From positions 1 to 10,547 of the forward strand of contig JAHEAK010000125.1 of NCBI GenBank assembly GCA_024642805.1: a stretch of 10,547 nucleotides of DNA, in the 5' to 3' direction. The notes under the pieces are model-generated. The model saw nothing but the letters and a program-made list of their open reading frames with translations. It made no database searches and was not told the origin of the DNA. Both the position numbers and the translations under genes were made by a program. Positions 1-5,301 of the stretch are shown piece after piece; position 1 is the first letter of the stretch; the number at the start of each line of letters is the position of its first letter. This DNA comes from Kofleriaceae bacterium. GTDB taxonomy: Bacteria > Myxococcota_A > Polyangia > Haliangiales > Haliangiaceae.

Positions 1-222
1 ATCGAAGGCACCGCCGAGCACGACTTCAACCAGCTGGCCGGTCTTGACCTTGCGGCCGGCCACTTTGACTCGGGTGCGATCGACGAAGACGCCGCCGATG
101 TCGAGGAGCACGCGCGCCTTGCGTCGGCTTAGGTCGGGAACACAGGCGGCCAGGTACTGATCCAGGCGCATGCCCTCGTGCTCAGCACTAACTCGTACTC
201 GAAATTTCTCGGCCGCTATCAC
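1..222 (-). CDS. RluA-family pseudouridine synthase, N-terminal fragment (S4 domain); runs off the left edge
   Basis: The 74 visible codons (GTG start at 222-220) begin with an S4 RNA-binding domain: a short basic strand, then GMRLDQYLAACVPDLSRRKA, then a strand reading IGGVFVDRTRVKVAGRKVK and a tail resembling GQLVEV. This layout (R-x-D-x-Y-L, an S-R-x-x-A helix, then a G-x-V-x-V-(D/N) hairpin) is typical of RluA/RluC/RluD enzymes, which convert specific uridines in rRNA to pseudouridine; S4 positions the enzyme on RNA. The catalytic domain lies outside the window, so the exact subfamily and target uridine cannot be read. The GTG is the only reasonable start: an in-frame stop (TGA, 237-235) lies just upstream and is the stop codon of the CotH-like gene. 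The 12-nt gap suggests co-transcription with that gene. No strong Shine-Dalgarno sequence is visible. Confidence 0.8.
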   Translation of the reverse strand, partial: MIAAEKFRVRVSAEHEGMRLDQYLAACVPDLSRRKARVLLDIGGVFVDRTRVKVAGRKVKTGQLVEVVLGGAFD

Positions 223-234
223 GCCCCAGCCATA

Positions 235-1833
235 TCACAAGTCGCCGAGGTAATTGTCGAGAACGAACTGAGAACGCTCGAGCAGCCAGGCGCGCAGGTA
301 GGAAAGTTCTTCCTGCTCGCTGGTAAAGTCGTCTCGCGAGGACCAGCGATCGAAGCTGTAGTACTCGTCCTCCCAGCGCGACCAGTCGCGAGCGGCGCTT
401 GGGCCGATTTCCGCTTCGTAGGCATCCATCATGGCACTGAGCGCTGCCGGCGAGAAGACCCCGCTCTCGAGCTCTTGGCGGTAGCGCGCGCGGATTTGCG
501 GACCGATGCTCGGGTGGCTCATGAGTCGCTCGAAGAGTCGGTTGTTGCCGAAGAAGTCACTGTAGTCATCAGCGGGCGCGCGCGAGGTCTCCCACTCCTG
601 GCCAAAGGAGCTGTTGAAGTCCCAGGGAATCACCCGCCAGGTGCGCACAGCGTCATGGTAGTGATAGCTGTTCTTGCCGGCGGTGTCGTACGCGAGGCTA
701 AAGGTCGCCAAGAGCCACCAGCTGGCGTAGTCATCGACGTCGATGCGCTCTTCGATGCCGGCCTCGAAGCTGGCGTCGTCAGCATTGGCGACGAAGTCGA
801 CCAGTTCATCGAGGTCGTCGAATGCGCCGGGCTGTCCTTCCGCCGGTGTGCCTTCCGGCTTGGTGTAGCCCTGGTGCAAGTTTGACTTGCTGTTGCCATC
901 CGTGTCGGTGCTGCGGAAGTTGGCGTCGTGACTCTCCGCTTTGTAGAGGTTGGCGTCCTCGCTCAGGCCGTGTCGCTTCATCAGATCGGCGTTGATGTGA
1001 TCGGTGACGGTGTAGATGCCGCGGTACTCGCTGCCGCGATAGACCACGGCGTTGTAGGCCTCGACGGGCACGCTTGGCTCGAGCAAGGACCAGAGCTTGA
1101 AGGCCATGCGCTGACGTACATACGAGTTGTCGTCAAAGGTCGAGGTCAAGATCACGCGCGTGCGATTGGAAAAATTCGCGAACTCGCTCTCGCCAAAGCT
1201 GTGGAACTTGTCGAAGCGCAGCGCGTAGCTTCGCTTGGGATAGTCGAGAGAGGATTTGCCGCGCAGCTTGGCCTCGGCTGCAAACACCTCTCCGCCATAG
1301 GTGATGTTCATGGGCTCAAAGCTGCTGTCGCTGCTCGGCTCGCTGGCCAGGAAGAGCACCGGCAGGCCGAGCTCCATGGTGTAGAGCGTGGGATCAACGA
1401 TCGGCAGGTTGTCGGGATTTTCGAAGGCGTCAGCGACACCGATCTGAAGCTCACTCTTGGCGCCCAGGCTGGGTGCGCGCATCGGCAGGTGATACACGGC
1501 GGCCTGATCGAGATTGGGCAACCAAGTTAGTGTCTGGGTTTCCTGCGCAAAGCTGACGCCCTCTGGCAGGTTCTCGATGCTCAAGTCGGTGAGGGCAAGG
1601 CCGCTGGCGCAGGTGATGACGACTTCGAGGGGCTGACCTTCGATCACCCAGGCTCGTTGCGGGCTCAGCTGGCAGGTGTCAGCTGGCTCACTGCCGGCGT
1701 CGCTGCTGGATGCGTCTTGCGAAGAGCAGGCGACGAGCGAGCCAGCCATTGTGGCCATGGTGCCCGTTAGGGCCAGTGCGAGCAGGCCTGCAAGCAGCGT
1801 CGGGCGTGGGTGTGCGAAGCGGTCCGAGTTCAC
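235..1833 (-). CDS. CotH kinase family lipoprotein with an N-terminal Ig-like domain
   Basis: A 532-aa protein. A lipoprotein signal peptide ends in a lipobox LVAC, so Cys36 would be acylated and the protein sits in the envelope facing outward. Residues about 62-140 resemble a putative Ig (He_PIG-like) domain: LPEGVSF, then TLTWLP, then a Gln-Ala-x-Val-Tyr strand. Residues about 170-530 match the CotH kinase fold: LRGKSSLDYPKRSYALRF (190-207, the family's RG-x-S....K..Y signature), STFDDNSYVRQRMAF (231-245), YRGIYTVTDHIN (270-281) and GKNSYHYHD...WRVIPWDFNSSFG (386-410). CotH proteins are atypical protein kinases; in Bacillus, CotH phosphorylates spore-coat proteins. Many members keep a second acidic residue in the PWDxD signature, but here it is Asn407, so catalytic competence is uncertain. 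The start is GTG at 1833, chosen because it gives a full signal peptide. The gene is divergent from the Cys-rich lipoprotein and probably co-transcribed with the downstream rRNA-modification gene. The substrate is unknown. Confidence 0.87.
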   Translation of the reverse strand: MNSDRFAHPRPTLLAGLLALALTGTMATMAGSLVACSSQDASSSDAGSEPADTCQLSPQRAWVIEGQPLEVVITCASGLALTDLSIENLPEGVSFAQETQTLTWLPNLDQAAVYHLPMRAPSLGAKSELQIGVADAFENPDNLPIVDPTLYTMELGLPVLFLASEPSSDSSFEPMNITYGGEVFAAEAKLRGKSSLDYPKRSYALRFDKFHSFGESEFANFSNRTRVILTSTFDDNSYVRQRMAFKLWSLLEPSVPVEAYNAVVYRGSEYRGIYTVTDHINADLMKRHGLSEDANLYKAESHDANFRSTDTDGNSKSNLHQGYTKPEGTPAEGQPGAFDDLDELVDFVANADDASFEAGIEERIDVDDYASWWLLATFSLAYDTAGKNSYHYHDAVRTWRVIPWDFNSSFGQEWETSRAPADDYSDFFGNNRLFERLMSHPSIGPQIRARYRQELESGVFSPAALSAMMDAYEAEIGPSAARDWSRWEDEYYSFDRWSSRDDFTSEQEELSYLRAWLLERSQFVLDNYLGDL

Positions 1834-1874
1834 GACCTATACTATGGCGCAAAGCGCGAGCCAGAGTAAGCTTG
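1834..1874. promoter_or_regulatory. Short divergent spacer with a TATACT -10-like box
   Basis: These 41 bp separate the GTG of the minus-strand CotH-like gene from the ATG of the plus-strand Cys-rich lipoprotein. A TATACT hexamer (1838-1843, 5/6 to TATAAT) points rightward. A start about 7-9 nt downstream would leave a short leader of around 24 nt containing AGAG about 8 nt before the ATG at 1875. No convincing -35 hexamer is visible. The opposite strand reads CATAGTATAGG just before the GTG, which would give at most a leaderless message. The promoter role is inferred. Confidence 0.35.
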
Positions 1875-2366
1875 ATGACGATGCAAGCCTGGTTAGGTCA
1901 ATCGCTTCCCCTTCTTGTGGCCAGCGCGCTCTTGGCTGCATGCCCAAGTTCCTCGCCCAGGACCAGCACCGGGCCGAGTGCCAGCGGCGGGTCAACGCAG
2001 GGCTCGGGCGCCAAACCCGCCCTTGGACCCAAGGGAGAAATTGGCTTTTCCGAACCCGCCCCGCAAGCCTGCATGTTTCACGAGCAGGCTGGCGCGTACT
2101 TCCACTGTCTGGCCGGTAGCGATGGTCAGTGCTTTCACTATGGCAGCACATGCACGCCCGCTTCGACCTGCATGTTCGACGCGGCCAGCAAGAAGCATCG
2201 CCTGTGCGCCGAATCGCAAAACGGCACCTGCATGCAGTTTGACAAGAGCTGCGAGCCGGAAGGCAAGTGCGTGTTCAGCCAGGCCGACAACCGCTACCGG
2301 CAGTGCGCGAGTTTCAAGGATGGCAGCTGCCAGCGCTTCGAGGCCAGCTGTCAGCCGGCGCCCTGA
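1875..2366 (+). CDS. Small Cys-rich repeat lipoprotein, function unknown
   Basis: A 163-aa protein. It starts with a hydrophobic segment ending in a lipobox LAAC (Cys23), then a Ser/Thr/Gly/Pro-rich linker (about residues 24-64), then three tandem 33-residue Cys repeats filling the rest (residues 66-163). The predicted product is therefore an outward-facing lipid-anchored protein with a compact disulfide-stabilised or metal-binding domain; with 12 Cys in the repeats and an exported location, disulfides are more likely. I do not recognise the family. ATG 1875 was chosen over an in-frame ATG at 1881 because AGAG lies at a good distance upstream. The frame stays open upstream to 1710, but that would overlap the divergent gene and bury the signal peptide. 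The n-region lacks basic residues, so the exact start (TTG 1872, ATG 1875 or ATG 1881) is unsure. The 3' end faces the HExxH gene across 13 bp. Confidence 0.75.
   Translation: MTMQAWLGQSLPLLVASALLAACPSSSPRTSTGPSASGGSTQGSGAKPALGPKGEIGFSEPAPQACMFHEQAGAYFHCLAGSDGQCFHYGSTCTPASTCMFDAASKKHRLCAESQNGTCMQFDKSCEPEGKCVFSQADNRYRQCASFKDGSCQRFEASCQPAP
2070..2363 (+). repeat. Three tandem 33-residue Cys repeats, C-x11-C-x7-C-x6-C-x5
   Basis: Unit 1 covers 2070-2168, unit 2 covers 2169-2267 and unit 3 covers 2268-2363 (one residue short because the stop codon follows). All four Cys of each unit fall at identical spacing: C, 11 residues, C, 7, C, 6, C, 5. Other conserved positions are C-(M/V)-F at the unit start, G-x-C before the third Cys, an aromatic F/Y at the third residue after the third Cys, and (S/T)-C at the fourth Cys. 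The copies have diverged in sequence but contain no insertion or deletion, so spacing appears to be under selection. Confidence 0.9.
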
Positions 2367-2379
2367 TGTCGCGCGTGCC

Positions 2380-3975
2380 TTAGCGAGCGATGAGCTCGAG
2401 GGTCGGCAGGGGCGTCTGAAAGTAGCGCTGCCAGAGCTTGGCGGCGGCGTCGCGCAGCTCGGGGCTGCTCACCTTGGCCAGTTGTTGATAGAGCGCCGCC
2501 ACCGTCGCGCTATCGATACGGCGCCCGACCACCAGCGGCCCGTGCTCGATGCCAAGCTCTTCGGCGAGCCCTTCGAGGATGACAAGTGCCGCGTAGCTCT
2601 CGCTCATTCCCCACTTGCTCTCGCTCAGCAAGTAGCCGGTGAGTAGGGTGAGATTGAGTTTGGGAGTCAGTGGATCGCGCGCAAGCTCGCTGAGATAGGC
2701 GCTGGCTTCGGCGAGCGATCCCGAACGCAAGCCCCCTTGGCCCAGGTAGCCTTCTTTGAGCTCGCCAACGTACTCGGCAAGCTCGGCGGGCATGGGCAAG
2801 GTGTAGAGCGCGGCCAGATCCAGGCGATGCTGGGCTTCATGGCGCTCCACCGATTGCGCGAAGTGCTCGCGAACCATGGCGAAGGCCGTGTGCATGGCGG
2901 GGGTGGCAAGCTTGTCCTGGATCTCGTCGAGCTCGTCCATGGCCTTTTGCGTGACCAGGCCGTCCATCTGCATTCGATAGTCCCAGGTGATTTCCAGGGT
3001 GCGCGGCGCCTTGAGGCTCATGCCCCGCGACTCGAGCTTGTCGCTCCAGTCGGCGTAGATCTCGCTGCGCCGGGCCAGCAAGCCACCTAACGTGACCAAA
3101 TCGCCGTCGCCGGCGCTGCCGAGCTCCTCACGGATGATGGATGTGGCGAGCTTGCGCGTGTCGTTGAACCAGGGCGTATAGCGCTCTTGTTTTTTCAGGT
3201 GAAAGGGGTCCATGGAAAAACTCTCAGACAGGGCTGGCAAGAGCTCGAGGAGGTGTTCGTCAATCTTGTTGTCGAGCACGACGGCGTCGCGCCGTTGCGG
3301 GGTCGTAAAGCCCAGCAGGTTGTAGGTCCAGTTGAGATTGTCCAATCTTCGAACCCGCAAGGTGCGCACGTCGTGACCGCTACTGCGGTACAAGACCACG
3401 CGCAAGACTTCGAAGCTAAAGAGCAAGACCGAGCGGCGACCCTTGTCGTAGGTCAAGAGATCGGTGTCGACGAAGAAACCCAGACCGGAGCTGGCCAGGG
3501 CATCGTTGAGCGAGAGGGTCTGCTTCATCATGTCGTCGGCGATGTCGTCGATGGCCCCGTCTGGCTCGCTTGCTGCGGCCAGGGCGCTATCGACGAGCAG
3601 GCTGAGACGCTCGACGACGGTTTCCGAAAGCTCGGCCTTGCGCGCGGCTCCCATCAAAGCGGCCCGGGCCTCCTGCATGTCAGCGGCGATCGTCGACGCG
3701 TTGCCGGTGCCTCGTCCCCAGGCGTCCAGGGCGATGACGAAATCGGGCAGTGCCGAGCCAAAGAACTCGCGCCCAGGACCTTGCCGTTGTGGCTGCCCAC
3801 CCTGCAAGTACGCGCCCGTGACCGCTTCGAGAGCCTCGGGCGGATGCACGGGCTGAGCGGGTGCTTTCTCTTTGGCTTTCTCACCCCACAGGTGCACGCC
3901 GACGAGTGAGCCCGCCAAGCCGATAGCCAGCACGGCGATAAACACCAGGCTGCTGCTCTTGCTCTGCTTTGCCAT
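2380..3975 (-). CDS. Membrane-anchored protein with an HExxH motif, putative zincin-type metallopeptidase
   Basis: A 531-aa protein counted from ATG 3975. Residues 1-8 are short and Lys-containing, and residues about 9-31 form one transmembrane segment, so by the positive-inside rule the remaining 500 residues should be extracytoplasmic. The body is mostly helical, contains no cysteine, and matches no family I can name. Residues 379-383 read HEAQH inside SVERHEAQHRLDL, a helix with the HExxH zinc-binding pattern. Forty residues on, SLAEASAYLSEL offers Glu423 as a possible third zinc ligand, as in gluzincins. This supports a peptidase-like fold but is not proof of activity. The frame is open upstream to a TTG at 4128, but the 51 extra residues would precede the membrane segment and look non-native; ATG 3975 has no clear Shine-Dalgarno sequence. 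The gene converges on the Cys-rich lipoprotein gene and is divergent from bfd. Confidence 0.7.
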   Translation of the reverse strand: MAKQSKSSSLVFIAVLAIGLAGSLVGVHLWGEKAKEKAPAQPVHPPEALEAVTGAYLQGGQPQRQGPGREFFGSALPDFVIALDAWGRGTGNASTIAADMQEARAALMGAARKAELSETVVERLSLLVDSALAAASEPDGAIDDIADDMMKQTLSLNDALASSGLGFFVDTDLLTYDKGRRSVLLFSFEVLRVVLYRSSGHDVRTLRVRRLDNLNWTYNLLGFTTPQRRDAVVLDNKIDEHLLELLPALSESFSMDPFHLKKQERYTPWFNDTRKLATSIIREELGSAGDGDLVTLGGLLARRSEIYADWSDKLESRGMSLKAPRTLEITWDYRMQMDGLVTQKAMDELDEIQDKLATPAMHTAFAMVREHFAQSVERHEAQHRLDLAALYTLPMPAELAEYVGELKEGYLGQGGLRSGSLAEASAYLSELARDPLTPKLNLTLLTGYLLSESKWGMSESYAALVILEGLAEELGIEHGPLVVGRRIDSATVAALYQQLAKVSSPELRDAAAKLWQRYFQTPLPTLELIAR

Positions 3976-4063
3976 GCGGGTCGATATCGCCTTGGGTGAG
4001 GCCGATGGGCTTGCCGCTCTGGCGGCCGTCTCGGTGCTGCCGAGTGTAGCGTGCCCTTGCCAT
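3881..4063 (-). other. Possible 60-codon leader ORF with a strong ribosome binding site, overlapping the start of the HExxH gene
   Basis: An ATG at 4063-4061 is preceded by GAGGAG (4077-4072) at an 8-nt spacing, the best Shine-Dalgarno match in the window. It opens a 60-codon frame ending at 3881 that overlaps the first 95 nt of the HExxH gene in a different frame. The predicted peptide is basic (starting MARARYTRQ), has no hydrophobic segment and resembles nothing I know. It could be a leader peptide coupling translation into ATG 3975, a chance ORF, or a sign of a frameshift near the N-terminus of the HExxH gene. It is listed because the strong site needs an explanation. Confidence 0.25.
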
Positions 4064-4154
4064 GAGCTGTTCTCCTCACCCCCTTCAGGATGGGTCTGGC
4101 TCCCACCTTGCGGCACAGTAAAATACAATTACTACATATGCTTGCAGCGAACTT

Positions 4155-4173
4155 AATAATGATTTTCAATTTC
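4155..4173 (+). promoter_or_regulatory. Fur box upstream of bfd-bfr
   Basis: The 19 bases AATAATGATTTTCAATTTC match the classical Fur consensus GATAATGATAATCATTATC at 14 of 19 positions. The site lies 48 bp upstream of the bfd start, inside an AT-rich island (about 4115-4175) in otherwise GC-rich DNA. Fur with Fe(II) represses bfd in many proteobacteria, so iron-dependent repression of this operon is the likely role. The site also lies in the divergent region of the HExxH gene, but about 180 bp from that gene's start. Confidence 0.7.
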
Positions 4174-4221
4174 GCTTGATCGGGCTCTGTGGGTCGTCTA
4201 GCCTGAATTTGGGATTGCTGC

Positions 4222-4446
4222 ATGTTCGTATGTCTCTGCAGAGTTGTGACCGACCACCAGGTGCGCGACGCCATCCATCGCGGCGCGCGCAACATCGATG
4301 AAGTGGGCGAGTCCTGTGGCGCTGGCACCGGTTGCGGCGCCTGTCACGAGCAAATCCAGGAAATGATCGATGGCGAAGCGGCCACTTGCGCTCGCAGCTG
4401 TGCGCAGCGCCGGGTGGCGATTGCCGCAGTCGTCAATAGTCGGTAG
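4222..4446 (+). CDS. bfd: Bacterioferritin-associated [2Fe-2S] ferredoxin
   Basis: A 74-aa protein starting MFVCLC. The four cluster ligands C4, C6, C38 and C41 fall at exactly the positions used in E. coli Bfd (CxC near the N-terminus, CxxC later), and the VRDAIHRGARNIDEV helix region fits the BFD fold. Known role: Bfd binds bacterioferritin and passes electrons to the mineral core through haem, reducing Fe(III) so that stored iron is released to the cytoplasm. The next gene encodes its partner bacterioferritin, 11 nt downstream, so the two form an operon. A Fur box lies upstream, consistent with expression under iron starvation. Oddities are an extra Cys32 beside the cluster loop and a C-terminal extension with a C-x3-C pair (C56, C60) and a basic tail, none of which belongs to the standard ligand set. 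The Shine-Dalgarno sequence is weak. Confidence 0.95.
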   Translation: MFVCLCRVVTDHQVRDAIHRGARNIDEVGESCGAGTGCGACHEQIQEMIDGEAATCARSCAQRRVAIAAVVNSR

Positions 4447-4457
4447 ATTCGCCGACC

Positions 4458-4934
4458 ATGAAGGGCAACCCAAAAGTCATTGAGCTTCTCAATGAGATTC
4501 TCACCAATGAGCTGACGGCCATCAACCAGTACTTCGCACACGCCAAGATGTGTCAGCACTGGGGATTTGCCACGCTCGGCGCCAAGATCCGCGAGGAGTC
4601 CATCGACGAGATGCGACACGCCGACCAGATCATGGATCGCATTCTCTACCTCGAGGGCATGCCCAACCTGCAGCGTCTGGGCAAGCTCAACATCGGCGAG
4701 AACGTTCCCGAGCAGCTCAAGGCCGACCTGGCCCTCGAGGTCAAAGCCGTTGGCTTCCTCAATCAGTGCATCAGCGAGTGCGTGAGTGCTGGCGATGCGG
4801 GTTCGATGGAGCTGGTCAAAGGCATCTTGGTCAGCGAAGAGCAGCACATCGATTGGATCGAGGAGCAGCTCAGTCTCATCGAGTCCATTGGCCTGCAGAA
4901 CTACCTGGCCAAGACTGTCATCAGCGCCCAGTAG
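4458..4934 (+). CDS. bfr: Bacterioferritin (haem-containing ferritin)
   Basis: A 158-aa protein, the same length as E. coli Bfr, with strong identity throughout (for example NELTAINQYF, ESIDEMRHAD, LGKLNIGE, HIDWIE and GLQNYL). The dinuclear ferroxidase ligands are all present in E. coli numbering: E18, E51, H54, E94, E127 and H130. Met52, which ligates haem between two subunits, is also present, so this is a haem-binding bacterioferritin rather than a plain ferritin. The expected assembly is a 24-subunit cytoplasmic shell that oxidises Fe(II) and stores it as a ferric mineral, with iron release assisted by the upstream-encoded Bfd. The 11-nt spacing and lack of an obvious Shine-Dalgarno sequence suggest translation coupled to bfd. 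At position 46, an inner iron-site residue in E. coli (His), this protein has Glu. A hairpin at 4987-5011 probably ends the transcript. Confidence 0.97.
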   Translation: MKGNPKVIELLNEILTNELTAINQYFAHAKMCQHWGFATLGAKIREESIDEMRHADQIMDRILYLEGMPNLQRLGKLNIGENVPEQLKADLALEVKAVGFLNQCISECVSAGDAGSMELVKGILVSEEQHIDWIEEQLSLIESIGLQNYLAKTVISAQ

Positions 4935-4986
4935 GGCGGATGAGCGTACTAGCGCCGACGAGCTCGGCGCACTCTCTGGCCTGTCC

Positions 4987-5011
4987 GCGGATCCACCCTC
5001 CGTGGATCTGC
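4987..5011. terminator. Hairpin downstream of bfr, terminator candidate
   Basis: GCGGATCCAC (4987-4996) and GTGGATCTGC (5002-5011) form a 10-bp stem, with one G-U pair when read as plus-strand RNA, around the 5-nt loop CCTCC. It lies 52 nt past the bfr stop. No T-run follows on the plus strand, so it is either a weak intrinsic terminator or simply an mRNA 3'-end stabiliser. The PDZ gene converges from the right, so the hairpin could act in both directions. Confidence 0.5.
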
Positions 5012-5055
5012 TTGGGCTGCCGGCGAGCCTCGCGACCTAGCAGGCTGCTGAAAAA

Positions 5056-5271
5056 ATGGCAGCGAGCGCCGGTGGTAGCAAGCGTTGCGTTGGGCTGTGG
5101 GGCCTGGACGTGGCATGGGCCGCAGTGGCCGTGCGCAAAGAGTCCTCGCCGATTGGGGACTGCGATCTTCGCTTGGTCTGTGCGTTTGCCATCGTGGTGG
5201 CCGTGCTACTGATGGCAACGGCATTGTCCACCGACAAATCAACCGTCTGCCAGCAGTTTGAGCACTTCTAG
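5056..5271 (+). other. 71-codon ORF filling the interior of the inverted-repeat element
   Basis: The frame opens with ATG directly after the A-run of the left inverted repeat and stops shortly before the right end, so it spans most of the element. The translation contains one hydrophobic stretch (about residues 40-58, LVCAFAIVVAVLLMATAL) and ends CQQFEHF. There is no Shine-Dalgarno sequence; only the A-run precedes the ATG. It does not resemble a DDE transposase fragment that I can identify. It could be a chance frame in GC-rich DNA. Confidence 0.15.
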
Positions 5272-5279
5272 CGCGTGAT

Positions 5280-5296
5280 TGCTGAATTGTTCAGCA
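5280..5296. repeat. Hairpin at the inner side of the right inverted repeat
   Basis: TGCTGAA (5280-5286) and TTCAGCA (5290-5296) form a perfect 7-bp stem with a 3-nt loop (TTG). The outer arm is part of the terminal inverted repeat, so the repeat core is present twice in opposite orientation at this end only. It could be a subterminal transposase binding site. Its lack of a T-run argues against it being the transcription terminator for the PDZ gene. Confidence 0.5.
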
Positions 5297-5301
5297 GCCT
5301 G

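Larger units (their letters stand above)
5041..5301. mobile_element. 261-bp MITE-like element with terminal inverted repeats and CTAG target duplication
   Basis: The ends CAGGCTGCTGAA (5041-5052) and TTCAGCAGCCTG (5290-5301) are perfect 12-bp inverted repeats. CTAG flanks each end (5037-5040 and 5302-5305), and because CTAG is palindromic the visible inverted repeat extends to 17 bp including C5036/G5306. A 4-bp YTAR duplication such as CTAG is known for the IS5 group of insertion sequences. The element is too short for a transposase and none is visible, so it is either a non-autonomous MITE or an IS remnant needing a transposase elsewhere. It sits between the convergent bfr and PDZ-protein genes, a neutral location. 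The stop codon of the PDZ gene (TAG) lies inside the right CTAG copy, so the insertion did not change that protein. Confidence 0.65.

Noticed and set aside
928..1530. 200-codon plus-strand open frame
   Set aside because: It is antisense to the CotH-like gene, whose motifs are clear; no supporting signals.
1710..1874. Upstream extension of the Cys-rich lipoprotein
   Set aside because: It would overlap the divergent CotH-like gene and put a basic, non-hydrophobic stretch before the lipoprotein signal.
3976..4128. N-terminal extension of the HExxH protein to a TTG at 4128
   Set aside because: The extra 51 residues look non-native and would precede an otherwise standard N-terminal membrane anchor.
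5037..5237. 66-codon minus-strand frame inside the inverted-repeat element as a transposase remnant
   Set aside because: No DDE-type motif or recognisable transposase sequence is seen, and the frame ends inside the inverted repeat.
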